A stretch of 64,000 nucleotides of DNA, taken from positions 3,576,892-3,640,891 of the forward strand of contig LR746265.1 of assembly GCA_902729315.2 (NCBI GenBank). The letters are read 5' to 3'. The notes under the pieces are model-generated. The model was not told the origin of the DNA and made no database searches. It saw only the letters and a list, made by a program, of their open reading frames with translations. The number at the start of each line of letters is the position of its first letter. Within the stretch, counting starts at the first letter, position 1. The position numbers and the translations under genes were made by a program. The DNA is from Spirodela intermedia (Eukaryota > Streptophyta > Magnoliopsida > Alismatales > Araceae). This document shows positions 12,347 through 24,173 of this stretch, piece by piece.

Positions 12347-14152
12347 TCACCGGAAGGTCTCCCACTCCATCTGGCGGTCGCCGGTGGACCCGGCGTCCTC
12401 TCCCCGGCCGAACCACCGCCGGACCAGCTCCCTCAGCCGCCCGTCGGGGACCTCGCAGAAGCGGCCCGCCCAGTCGGGGGGCTCCACGGCGGCGAAACCG
12501 AGCCCCGGTGTCCGGTCCTTGGACAGCGGGTTCGTCGCATCGGTCCAGTCGGCGACGTAGGCCGACGCACGCCGCCGGAACTTGGCCCTGAACTCCGGCC
12601 ACGCCTGGTACTTGTAGTGGTTCACCACCACCCGCGCCGGCGGCTTGCCGGCGACGTACCCGTCCCTCAGCTTGAAGTGGTGTATCACGTTGCGCAGGGA
12701 GGGGTCCACCGCCTGCAGCCGGACGATCGACTTGTGCCGCTCCCCCGCCCGCCGGCGGCACGTGTAGCCCTGCGTCACACCGTTCTCCGGATGGGTCGTT
12801 CTATTCGACGGCCCGAAGTCGTAGCAGTCCATGGAGAGCTGCCCCACCCTCCGCCCGCTGCTACCGCCGTTGCTCGGCGGCAGGATCGACTTCAACATGG
12901 CGGGGGAAGGGAGGGGGACTTTGGACCAGGAAGGGGAGAAGGCGAATTCATCCACGTCGAGGTACATCATCCACCGGCAGCGGCGGCGGGCGGCAGCGGC
13001 GCAGTGGGAGAAGCCGGCCTCCTGGGTCTTGGGCCAGGGCCATGGCAGGGAACTCACGTTGTACCCCCGCCGCTGCAGGCCGGCGATAACCTCTCCGAGG
13101 TCGTCCTCGCTGCCGTTGTCGTAGAGGAAGAACCTGTCCACCCCGATCCTCGAGTGGTAGACCACCCACTCTCGGAGGAACTTGGCGACGTTGAAGACCA
13201 TCGTGCACGCGCAGAGCAGAGATTCCTCCTTCGCCTCCTCCTCCTCCTCCTCCTCCTCCGTTGCCGGCGGTGGGCGGTACTCCGCCAGAGAAGGGACGGC
13301 CCCCCGGTGGTCGCGGATCTCGAGGGAGATTCGGACACCTTCCCCGAGCTTGGCGGACGCCGCCATGAGGGCTTCAAGCTGGGCATCGTCGGGGTGGGGG
13401 CAGCGGAAGACTTCCTGGCTGGAGCTCGTCACGGGGGTCCGCACGGCGGCGGAGGACACGACGAAGACGCAGCGTAGGTCCTCGACAGGGCGATCGAAGT
13501 TGCCGTGCCGGGGGTTGACGCCCTTGGCGAACACGATGACGTCCTCGCCGGTGGAGAGGGACTCGTAGACGACGAAATTCCAGCGGACGAATTCCCGGGC
13601 ATCGGGCAGCTGCGGTGGCGCCACCAGAGCGCCGCCACCGTCGGCGGGAGGGATGACGACGCGAGGGATGAGCAAGCGGCGCAGGCGTTGGACGTTGCGG
13701 GGGATCGGACAGCGGAAGGCGGCACGGTGGCGGGAGTAGGGGAGGACGCCGGAGAAGTTGGCGGGGGAGGTGGCGCCGTTCTGGAAGACGCACAGAGGGC
13801 GATCAGAGGGAAGAGGAGGCAGCTCGCCGGGGGAGAGGAGGACGTAGGCTTCCCAGTCGGGGAAGAGGACGGCGTCTCCCGCCATGGGAGGGGTCGGCGA
13901 GGCGGAAAGAGGAGGAAGGGGCCGAAGCTCGAAGCCGTCTTGCCGTTCGACGACAGCACTGTGGTGGTGGTGTTGGCCATGGAAGCTAGAGAAGCCGCCA
14001 CCGCCGCCGCCGCCGCCGCCGATGCCATCACCGCGGCCGTCTCTGAGGGGATCAAAAGCCAGGTAACCTAGTAGAGAGATGAAGACGACAGCCAAGACGC
14101 CGGAAGTGACGGCCGCCTTCGAGAGCGGCTTCAGCCTCCTCTTCCTCTCCAT
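12347..14152 (-). CDS. glycosyltransferase family 92 protein (DUF23), type II membrane
   Basis: A single open frame of 601 codons without introns. A basic N-terminus (MERKRRLKPLSK) precedes one hydrophobic segment at about 15-33, the layout of a Golgi type II protein. A Gly and His-rich low-complexity stem follows (41-65). The GT92 domain covers about 310-580: LLCACTMVFNVAKFLREWVVYH, DRFFLYDNGSEDD, the DxD-like LDVDEF at 398-403 and a conserved block with NVIHHFKLRDGYV and NHYKYQAW. Residues 299-307 are a Glu run. GT92 includes the pectic beta-1,4-galactan galactosyltransferases (GALS), but this sequence resembles the other, uncharacterised plant GT92 branch, so donor and acceptor are unknown. 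The gene is very GC-rich, which makes many open frames on the other strand; those are shadows. Confidence 0.94.
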   Translation of the reverse strand: MERKRRLKPLSKAAVTSGVLAVVFISLLGYLAFDPLRDGRGDGIGGGGGGGGGFSSFHGQHHHHSAVVERQDGFELRPLPPLSASPTPPMAGDAVLFPDWEAYVLLSPGELPPLPSDRPLCVFQNGATSPANFSGVLPYSRHRAAFRCPIPRNVQRLRRLLIPRVVIPPADGGGALVAPPQLPDAREFVRWNFVVYESLSTGEDVIVFAKGVNPRHGNFDRPVEDLRCVFVVSSAAVRTPVTSSSQEVFRCPHPDDAQLEALMAASAKLGEGVRISLEIRDHRGAVPSLAEYRPPPATEEEEEEEEAKEESLLCACTMVFNVAKFLREWVVYHSRIGVDRFFLYDNGSEDDLGEVIAGLQRRGYNVSSLPWPWPKTQEAGFSHCAAAARRRCRWMMYLDVDEFAFSPSWSKVPLPSPAMLKSILPPSNGGSSGRRVGQLSMDCYDFGPSNRTTHPENGVTQGYTCRRRAGERHKSIVRLQAVDPSLRNVIHHFKLRDGYVAGKPPARVVVNHYKYQAWPEFRAKFRRRASAYVADWTDATNPLSKDRTPGLGFAAVEPPDWAGRFCEVPDGRLRELVRRWFGRGEDAGSTGDRQMEWETFR

Positions 14153-16118
14153 GAGAGAGAGACAATGAGCGGGGAGAACCAGCGGCGACGACTCTCTGGA
14201 CTACTTACGTAGCGAGAAGAAAGGAGGGAACGATCCAGGAGGGCCTCCGTTATGAGATATAATTAAAAATTGATGCCTCTTTACCGTGGGGGGAGGGAGG
14301 AACGCTAAGAGAAACTCGGAACCGGGTCGAACGCGGCCGATCCGGCCGCCCGATCCGGAGAGAGCGGCCGCCGGCCCTGGTGGCGGCGGCGGATTCCTCG
14401 GAAGGAGAAACTCTTCTAAAACCATGCATCGACCGGAAAACAGCAAAGCTCGGCCGTTTTCACTGGATTGGCGATGGCATTGACTGGTTCCGGAGGAGCT
14501 TCAGTTCATCAACAGATGTTCGCCGACGGGCCGGGAGGACCACCTCACCGGTTTCAATTCCTTTTAATGTGACATGATCCAAGGTCACGTCGCCCATTCT
14601 TCCTCTCTTGATTCGGTAGCGAATTCAGAACCCGACCCGCATGGAATCGCCATCTGAGAAGATTTTCGCATACCCCGGGATGAGGACGCTTATCCTCCGG
14701 CAGCCGGTGATTGGGATACGGCGGCGGGTAGGTGGTGGTGGCTCGCCATCTCCAGCGGTTTCATTTCGCAAGCTGAAATCCCCCTCGTGCACCCTGGAAC
14801 TGAAATTAAAGCGGTATCAATGGCGATGACGTACCTGCAAACGATGGCATCAGTTGGCGCGTACCGATCAAACCCGACAGAGACTAAACCCGCCGGTCGG
14901 AGAAAACTCCAGTTCCTCGCTGGCGCGACGGCCGGTAGATGAGGTTTCGGGTTCGAATATTCCTCTCCCTCCCCCGCCGAAGGTGACGCCGGCGCCGGCG
15001 TGGCCCACCGCTTGTCTAGCCGTCGGCCGCTTCGACGACGGGAAGGTTCGTCGGCGTCTTCTGTCACCCGACGCCGGAGGGCTTGTCGGCGTCCTTCCCG
15101 GAGTAGATTCCGGTCACGACGGCTTCGATTTTATTTATTTACATAGAGAGAGAGAGAGAGGACCACGAAGTCACCGGTGGACCGGCCTCAGCCGTGCTAC
15201 CGAGCCGGGGCGCAGGCTTGTGGGCTCCCTGGGGCTCGGGCTGTCGCCATCGGGGCCAGGACCCTACGGGACAATTATGGATTTCCAACCATTTTTCTTA
15301 CCTATAGAGAACATCAATTTATTTATCGGGCCTATTTATCAATGACACTACCAACTAAACAGGAGTCGACTCATAAATTTTATATGCTCTGAATATTAAC
15401 GCATTTTCAGGTGCGAGCTCGACTCCTTCGTGGGCTGTTTGGTCATTTTCAATCTAAAAGAGTATTTTGTAGGAATTTTGGTAAGCCAGTGAAAATATAG
15501 GCTGAGATTTAAAGAGGCTACTTTATTAGGGGTTTAATATTAAAAAGGCCTAATGGGCTCTAATACCGCGGCGGAATTAATGGGCTCGAATTCCCCCACT
15601 CGCGAAGCCCAAAAGACAATACGACTTCACCAGACAGAGAGAGAGAGAGAGAGAGCACGCCCGCACTTCTTGCGGGAAGCGACCGAAAAAAGTTTTCTTC
15701 TTCTGGTTCGTCGGCGTGGACGGCTCCCTCCTCTTACCCGCCGTTTTCTTGGCACTTGCAGCTCGGTACGTCGCGGCCGAGTTGACGCCCTTCGTACGTG
15801 TCCCCCTCCAGATTCTTCCCAGGGAACCATCTGGCATGCCATACTCTCTCTCTCTCTCTCTTTCATCTCTCTTAATTCCATTTCCACTTTCCCGCTCAGG
15901 TGTCGTCCTCCCTCGGTGCAGAAATATCCTTCCAAGAATCGGAGGTCCCCATTTGGAGATAATTACGCCGGAATTCAAGAACTCTCCATCAGCTTGGTGG
16001 GTTTCTCCGATTCTTTCCCTGCTCCGTCGTCGAGAAGAAGTCACCGGCATCAATGCAGCTCCGCCCCCGCCGTTCTAATGCATCACCTGCGTCGGAACGT
16101 CGGTAAAAGACGGAAAGG
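14153..16118. other. ~2 kb region between divergent GT92 and kinase genes
   Basis: It contains the promoter and leader of the GT92 gene (to the left, - strand) and of the kinase (to the right, + strand). It is GC-rich to about 15290 and then mixed, with GA runs at 15145 and 15637 and a CT run at 15843. Open frames of 100-190 codons exist on both strands (for example around 14854-15345 and 15553-16122), but I recognise no domain or conserved motif and treat them as non-coding. Confidence 0.55.
15554..15611. promoter_or_regulatory. cluster of site II-like motifs (TGGGCT/AGCCCA)
   Basis: TGGGCT occurs at 15554-15559 and 15581-15586, with AGCCCA at 15606-15611, within 58 bp and about 510-560 bp before the kinase ATG. 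TGGGCY elements are TCP-type promoter motifs of growth-associated plant genes. The kinase transcript may start just downstream with a long CT-rich leader. Tentative. Confidence 0.3.
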
Positions 16119-17638
16119 ATGAAGTGCTTCGCATTCTTGAACCATTGGCAGAGAAGGGGAGCACCCCGCGGGCCCGTCACGGTTGAAGCTCCTCCGGTCG
16201 CCCCGCCTCAGCCCGAGCCGTCGCCCGCCGAGGAGCTCTCCCTCGCAGGTGCCAACGCACTTCCTTCCTCATAAAGATGCCGCTTCTCCTTCCGTTTGGC
16301 TGAAGGAGGTGTCTTCCTCCTCAATCCTCATTGCTCTGCGTTTTGTTGGTTGGCGGACGATCAGGCTGGGGTGCAGGGACGTCATCGCCTGCTCGATCAG
16401 GCTCCAGTGGGAGAAGAAGAGCCGAGAAATTTTCCTTCCGGGAGCTCGCTGTGATCACCAAGAACTTCAAGGACTCCAATTGCCTGGGAGAAGGTGGGTT
16501 CGGCAAAGTCTATAAAGGTCGCTTGCAGACCGGCGAGGCAAGCATTCTCTTCCGCCTTCTTCAATGTCCAAGCCCCGTCTCCTTTCTCGTCTTTTTCCTC
16601 GCGGCTCATGGGACTCGTGGGACATCTGATCGGCAGCTCGTTGCGATCAAGCTGCTCAATCTGCTGGGGGAGCAGGGAAGGAGAGAATTCCTCCTGGAGA
16701 CTCTCATGCTGGTCGTTTTAGAACACCCTAATCTCGTGAAGCTGGTCGGATACTGCGCCGAAGGAGACCAGAGGCTGCTGGTTTACGAGTTCATGCCTCA
16801 GGGCAGCTTAGAGAGCCACATTCACGGTAAGCATCAGCCCATTTCTGAAGAAATTACAGCGGCTATAAGAGATCGAAGATCGAAGACTCTTGCAATGATT
16901 TTTTGTCATTTTTCCAGATCTCCCGACCGGAAGAGAGGCGCTGCGGTGGGATGCGAGGGTCAAGATAGCACTCGGCGCGGCGAGAGGGGTCTCATACTTG
17001 CACCACGCAATGAACCCATCTGTCATACATCGAGATATAAAGTCTGCAAACATCCTGCTCGATGACGAGTTCAATCCGAAGGTCTCTGATTTTGGGATCG
17101 CCAAGTTTGGACCCGTCGGCGACGAAACTCACGTTTCAACGAGGGTCATGGGGACGTACGGCTACTGCGCCCCCGAGTACGCCATGACGGGCAAGCTCAC
17201 TGCCAAGTCTGACGTCTACAGCTTCGGGGTCGTCCTGCTCGAATTGATCACCGGACGCAAGGCCTTCAACACATCGGCCCGAAGGAATAACAGTCTAGTC
17301 ATCTGGGTAGTAGGCCGTCGATCTCTGAAGCTCCTTCCCTCTCTCTCGCACTCTCTCTCTATCACCGAGTTTCTTGTTGGATGGATGATTCACAGGTGAG
17401 GCCATATCTGAGGAATGGGCTGTACTCTGCGATGGCCGACCCTGCGCTTCGGGGGCAGTACCCAGAAAGGGCGTTCCGTCAGATGGCGATGGCCGCCATG
17501 ACGATGGTGCGCGAGGATCCCCGCTCCCGCCCGACGATGCTGGAGGTGGTCGCCGCCCTGGAATTCATCTCCTCTGGATCAGATGCCTCACCTTCGACTT
17601 CAGACTCCGCCGCCCGCTCCGGCCCGGCGACCCAGTGA
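16119..17638 (+). CDS. receptor-like cytoplasmic kinase, RLCK-VII (PBS1-like) type
   Basis: Exons 16119-16248, 16365-16537, 16637-16826, 16918-17306 and 17396-17638 give 374 residues. Kinase landmarks are complete: Gly-loop GEGGFGKV (85-92), catalytic Lys106 in [12 protein letters not shown] with Asp204, DFG at 222-224, [11 protein letters not shown] and [32 protein letters not shown] is typical of RLCK-VII, whose members relay immune and growth signals from surface receptors at the plasma membrane. The N-terminus [10 protein letters not shown] lacks Gly2, so N-myristoylation is unlikely, but Cys3 could be palmitoylated. No extracellular or membrane segment is present. Intron 2 appears to use a GC donor (GAG|GCAAGC); reading through it stays open but inserts about 33 residues inside the kinase fold before VAIK. 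The intron falls where PBS1-type genes are expected to have one. Specific ortholog not assigned. Confidence 0.92.
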
Positions 17639-18130
17639 ATGGCTCTGGCAGTCTCGCTCAAGTGTTCAGAAGTGGGACGGAAGGGGAGGGGATCATTTTG
17701 ACTGATACAAGGGGCTACTCCTCGTCTTTGCTTGCGTCTTGCCCATTCTGAGAGAATTGCCGACGAACGTCACGAAGAGAGAGAGAGAGAGCTTCAACGT
17801 AAATGAGACCAAGAACTTGTGCTCTCAGAGAGAACTTCCAACGTAGAACGCAGAGGAGTGGGGCGTGAGGGCGACGCACTTCAAGGGAGGGGCTGGGGTG
17901 GGTGGGCCCTTTTGGGGGATCCTTCTGTACGTAATCAGGTTACTGACGATGGTGTCTGTTTTGACGAAATCTTAACCGTCCATTTAATAGACCTGTCGGC
18001 AGAACCGAGGAGCAGCGCGCTAAAATACGGAAGACGGAGCTCACCACTGTTCACTGTTGCTCGGATCGTCATTCCTGTTCTGTCCGCCCCGCCGGGGGGG
18101 CTTCGACACACTCGTCGCAGTGTGCGCGTC
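17639..18130. other. intergenic region between kinase and GAUT1-like gene
   Basis: About 490 bp holding the kinase 3' UTR and the promoter/leader of the next + strand gene. A short GA run lies at 17779-17790. No TATA box of good quality and no extra gene was seen. Confidence 0.6.
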
Positions 18131-21100
18131 ATGGGGCTCTGTCGGGGGAACCTAGCCTGCCGCGGAATGCTTGTGCTCGTCTTTTCGCCACTGGCAAGAA
18201 ATCGTTTCCCTATCGTGCATTTCTTTAAATCTGTTTTGCTCAGTGTCGTGATCTTTTCCGGATCCGGGATGATTTTGTTTTCTGTCGATCTGGTTGATTC
18301 ACTGTTTATGGACTGCCTGTATGCGACTGTTGGTCTTCTTTCTATGCCCCCTATACAGGTCATTTGCTTCACAAACTGGTTGTTGATCGTCCGCCCGACG
18401 TAGACACGGTGTGGACATTGTTTAGTGTCTGTATCTCTTTGATTTATGAAGGGACTGAACTGGATTGGGAGCCAAAATTTTTATGTCCGTGGTTTTCATC
18501 TGACTGGGATCTTTGAACGCAAGGCCGATGCGATTCGTTTAGTTGGAGTTTATTCCCTCATGTCGAGTACGCCGTAATTCCCAGGGTTAACCGTTTCTTG
18601 ATTTTCTGTGCAAGCTGTTTGTTGTTTCCCCAGTGCGTCTTCTCATGTTGTGTCATCTGAGCTCTTCATCGAAGTTCAGCCAAAATTTATCAGAATTAGC
18701 GACCTAATTTTTCACATCGATCCTCTTGATCAACTTCTCTTTTATGTCAGAAAAATGCAGATTTATTTGCATCATATTTCCTGAAAACTATAAATTTCCC
18801 CGGTAATTTACCGGAAGGTTTCTTTAATAGTTCGTAATTTGTCTTCTTTGTTCTTATGTGGTCATGTTTTAATTGGAAGCATAGAATACATAAGGAGAAA
18901 TCATGCCAAAAAAACAATGATACCCTTGCCCTCAGATGTTTGATGCACTTACTTTCAGGTTATTGCTCCAGGGGGCAAATGTCAGTCTATTTTTTATTCC
19001 CCTGGGGTGGTAAAAAATTACCGAGGAAAGGGAGCCTTCAGCTCTCATTTGTAGACTGCTCTTTGCTCATTGCTGGAATAGTGCGAAATATTTGTATTTC
19101 TGTTAGCTAGATCACTGTGTGTGATTGCCCATTCTTCTACTAATTGAAACTGTTTTATATTGTGCAGAATTTTTAATTTTAAATTTATCCGCTGTTAAAA
19201 GAGAGTAGAAACCTCAAAACCGCCCGCCCGGGCGCAGATTTTTTCATACTTTCTTGTTTCAATGTTACATCTGACGTCTAAAGTAAGCCTACCTCCATTA
19301 ATTGAGCACGAGGACAGTTTTATGATATATATTAACTTATCTGGACAATGTCGTGAATTCAAAAGGCCTTCAAAATGTTCATCCTAATGCTCATAGAATC
19401 ACACACTTTGGAGACGGAAAATTCATCAGAAGAATATATCTGGAGGCCGATGAAATCATCAGAATTTCAAAACAAGTTTCATTCATTAAGATATCATAGA
19501 GATTGTTTGTAACGGAAAACGTGGATTTATTTTATTAGTCTGTATCCGAATAAAATGAATATTTTTGTATAATCTATCTGACCGAATGTTAAATCTGTTA
19601 AGCTCAAATGAATTTGTGCTTAAGGGAGGTAGGTTGCTCGTACTCGCTCACCATTGAGTAGCCTTAGATTCGTTTTCAGCTTTTGTTCAGGGTCTCTAGA
19701 AACACAAGTCAAAACTACAGCTAAGCTTTTTTGCGTCTGATTTATGATGGGACTTGTAGCTGTCAATGAACGTGATCCAAAAATTTCGAAGGACTCTGAT
19801 ATGCTTTTTTTCCACTTTTTCAGTTTCCTTCTAACACCTGAATTGGCCTTAAATTGAATCATCTATTTTGATTCCGCATTTTTATGCTGATACTTATTTC
19901 GTGATATTCATGGATATTTTTATGTAGTATGTGAATACTTGAACTTATCCCCCCTGGCTCATCAAAACCTTGCAGGCCATGCTCCTTCTGCCTTTGATTT
20001 GGTGCGAGGTATCAGAAAGCTCCCTTATGGTGCCTTTAGCACAAGAAATGTAAGATAACTAAATGCGACATAAAACAAATATTGCCACTGCTGCCATTCT
20101 GATGTCAGTTCTTTTTAATCCTATGGTTAATCAGCTTGAATTAAAGTTTATAACAATGCTCCAATCAGATGTATTTTGGGATACGAATTTTCAAGTTATT
20201 TATGCTGCAATTTATTTAATATTTTCCAGAGAAAAAGTCGGGAATGGACATAGAAGTCTCCAAGCATGTCAGGATTGCGGGAGTGGAGAGGTTTTTATAT
20301 AAAATTCTTAATTCATTTTTTCTTTTTATGCTTTCTCTGGAAGTATTGTCTTTGTGATATGATATGCGGTCATTATTTGCATGTACGACTTTTACGTTTG
20401 CAGCTCCATGTAATTATAAAGTTCCCTTTTATTCTTGATTTTTTAGTATTTTTTGACACCTTTGTTGTCTACTTTGGCTATTTATCCATCACTCTTTTTT
20501 ATAAAATTGTAAGTACGGTTCACGAAAGGTCTCATCTCCCTTTCTTTATTTGATAATTTTGTCATCTTTTTTTGGGGATTTTTTTGGACATCCAGATCTA
20601 ACTGAATTTTTTTGTCAACCCAGACACCAGAGTGCCTCACGTGTTTTTGCATTTAATAGAGATCACGTGTAGCCTAATTTGTTTTTTTTTTCTTCACTTT
20701 TGCTGATGCTCATTCCTTCACCTGTATAGCCCAATTTGGGGATCACTTTTCCTTCACCAGAGTGATCTCATTCTCTTGGATTCGAATTTGCCTTATTTGA
20801 ATTTTTTTTTAAAATGTTCTTTTATCTTTGCTGAGTTTTCTCATGTATTTTAAGTCACGATAATCTGACTTGGTATGCCATTTTCTATAGACGTAACTTC
20901 TTTTCCCCTCAAATTTCCTTTCTCAGTTGTTCTCTGTCTTTTTTTTTTGTTCTTTGTGCATAGCTTAATAAATCTCAGAAACCTCAATTCGGTCTCCACC
21001 GACAATTGTCGTTTCTTCTCTTTAGCGTCCTCCGTCAATCTTGAAGTCTTCTAAATTTCCACTTTTTTTTCTAACCTTGAAGGTGTTTCTTCCCCTCTCC

Positions 21101-24100
21101 GAGTTTTCTGAACAGGAGAACCTTTATTCCACCAGGATGCCCATTTTTGTCTGGTTATCACTTCCCTTTTTCTTAGTAGAACTGTTGCTAATGTCTCCGT
21201 TTTCTTTGAATCTGTTTCAATCTCCTCACTATCTTCTTCTACCAACTTTTCTCTTGATGCTTTCACTAATGCTACTTTAATTAGATTAAAGGTAGATTGT
21301 ATTTGGTAGTTTTACATCACGTCAATGCGCTCTAAGATATCATCGGTGAAACAGGTTCATCTCTAAGAACTGATTAATCTTTAGAAATTATTCTACTTCC
21401 CCTCAGTAAAAAACCTCGCCCTGTCATGTTGGTAGAACTTCTCTTAACAACAGACCGAAAAAAATAAAATGCACCAACTCAAAAGGTTAGTTCCTAGTCT
21501 GTTGTCAATTTAAGACTAATTAAAAGGGAAAAATGTGAAGTCTACTTTCCAAACCCATCTCAGCTGGAACAAATTTTATCATCAAATAAAAGTAAAATCA
21601 ACCATTCATGCTTATTTCTGTGTTTTGGTACCATGTGGATGATTTATTTATCTTAGGTACTTGTATACTACACATTGTTATTGCTCATTCTTTGCTTTAT
21701 TTCTAGCAAATTGTGTACTCTTCATTCTGCGAGGATTTGTAATTACTATTTTTTTTTTGCATTTCTTTGATCATGAATACCTGGGAAGGGAACGTCTTTT
21801 TGTGGTTCTACAGTCCTTGCTCCTTGTGATTGAGCCATACTTCATTTCCAGCTCCCCAAAATTCTCATTTTATGCCAAGGTCTTGGACCATTTACCATTT
21901 CGTGCAACTGGGCTTCATGCAGGAGAGAGACATAACCGCATCTTACACGGATTCTTCTGGCACTCTCAAGACATACACCATCCCGTCCAAGGACTTGTCC
22001 ACCTCCTGGATCTGGGAAAGTTCTCCCAATCGAAACCGTGAAATGCTAGATGATGACATGGTACTGTATCTGTTTCTCTGTCATTTTAGAAACTTTGATG
22101 GAGCATGTTTCCATAAGTGGGCAGTAAAAACACATCTCACTTTCCTTGCAATGGAAATTGAAGCAGGAATTTCGAAGTAACTTTTCTTGTGCACTTGGTG
22201 TCGAACTTCTACATATAGGAAGAAAGTAGATGTAGGAAGTTCAGCTCAGTTTTTTTTATTGATTTTTTTTATCTTACTTTGTGGTGGCTAATCATATCGC
22301 TCTCTTTCTCCCTTTCTCTCTATCTTGTCTGACGCAAGAGATTGACTTTAAGAGTTAGGTACGTCTTTTAAGTATTTCCCTAACGCAACTTCATCTCTTA
22401 TGAACTGTCAGCATAGAAAAGGTTCATTTCAACAAGCTATCCGCATTTCAGAAGATCGTGATAGTTTCACCATGCAGGACTTGAGTCCACTGAAGCATAT
22501 TCGTCTGGTAGATATCATTCCTGAGTCTCACTCTAAGCCATTCACTCGATTTGATAAGTTTTAAACTTTCCCTGCAGAAATTTCGGCAAATGAGGAAAAC
22601 TGAGAGGGCCGCTCATCTATCCGAACAGAGAAGAGACTCTGAACGTCAGATGGAGACAGAAGCCCTTGCACGTTCAAAAGACCTTGATAACAGATTGGGG
22701 GGAAAGTACAGTGTCTGGAGGAGGGAATATGAAAACCAAAAACCTGATTCCACTCTGAAACTGATGAAGGATCAAATCATAATGGCAAAAGTATATGCCA
22801 GCATTGCACATTCGAAAGGTGAATCTGGTCTGTATAAATCTCTGATGAAGCATATCAAGGAAAGCAAAAGTGTTATTGGAGAAGCCAATTCTGATGCTGA
22901 ATTGAGGCCTGGGTAGTCAGTCAAGCCTTTCAACTTGTTTTACGTATTATCTATTAGCATACAAATCATCAGTACTGACGCTGAACCTATTTTTTTGACG
23001 TTTAACAGTTTTCTTGAACAAGCAAAAGCGATGGGGAGAATTCTTTTAAAGGCCAAAGACAGGTTATATAGTTGTGCCGCAGTGGCAAGGAAATTAAGAG
23101 CAATGCTCCAATACGAAGAGGATAACGTGCTTGCTGTAAAAAGGCGAAGCACGTTCTTAATCCAGCTTGCTGCAAAGACTGTTCCAAAACCCTTGCATTG
23201 TCTTTCTCTGCTGCTCACTACGGATTACTTCTCGCATGGTTACACTGGCAAGGAAATGCTGAACAGTGACAGACTTGAGGATCGCAGCCTCTACCATTAT
23301 GCCATTTTCTCTGATAACGTTCTAGCTACGTCAGTTGTCGTTAATTCTACTGCATCACATGCCAAGGACCCGGAGAAACATGTGTTTCATATCGTCACTG
23401 ACGGGCTGAATTTTGCAGCCATGAAGATGTGGTTCCTTGTGAATTCACCCCCTGATGTGACGATTCATGTCGAGAATATTGATGACTTCAAGTGGCTGAA
23501 TTCTTCTTACTGTTCGGTTTTGCGGCAACTTGAATCCTCGAGGATAAAGGAATACTACTTCAAGTCGGATCATCCATCGTCTCTCTCTGATGGTCATGAA
23601 AATCTCAAATATAGGAACCCCAAATATCTGTCTATGTTGAACCATCTCAGATTCTACATGCCGGAGGTATATCCGAAACTGGATAAGATACTGTTTCTGG
23701 ATGACGATGTCGTCGTCCAAAAGGATTTGACACCTCTCTGGTCCGTCGACATGAAAGGCATGGTGAATGGTGCCGTGGAGACGTGTAAAGAGAGTTTTCA
23801 TCGATTTGATACTTACCTGAACTTCTCTAATCCACTGATTTCCAAGAACTTTGATCCACGGGCATGCGGCTGGGCATTTGGAATGAATATGTTCGATTTA
23901 GAGGCGTGGAAGAAGCACAACATTACTGGAATCTATCACTACTGGCAAGATCAGGTGACTATATTACGAACACACACATTCGTTCTTTCCTATGGCTCGC
24001 TTCAAATCGTTCATTCAATGTCGAATAGCATGTTTCAGTAGGATGTGATACCCTGGTGCCCCTGGTGCTCAGATCAGATGAAGATAGCCACGTTCGGTAC

Positions 24101-24123
24101 ACACAGACACGCAGACACAGACA

Positions 24124-24173
<50 letters not shown>

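Noticed and set aside
12332-13477. 381-codon open frame on the + strand opposite the GT92 gene
   Set aside because: It is antisense to a gene with a clear GT92 domain, has low-complexity Pro/Arg/Val composition, and is expected from the high GC content. Other long frames in 12342-14071 are the same effect.
14854-15345. 163-codon frame in the GT92-kinase intergenic region
   Set aside because: No recognisable domain, biased GC-driven composition and an overlapping frame on the other strand of similar length.
15553-16122. 189-codon + strand frame (and a 158-codon - strand frame) before the kinase
   Set aside because: The frame crosses GA/CT microsatellites and the site II cluster and has no similarity; better explained as promoter and leader of the kinase.
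16537-16637. Kinase read without intron 2 (frame stays open)
   Set aside because: It would insert about 33 residues between the Gly-loop strand and VAIK, a position where the family has an intron and no insertion.
17819-18403. 194-codon frame at the 5' end of the GAUT1-like gene
   Set aside because: Its middle contains the proposed GAUT start exon in the same frame, but the sequence upstream of the Met and beyond 18193 shows no family similarity and is T-rich like an intron.
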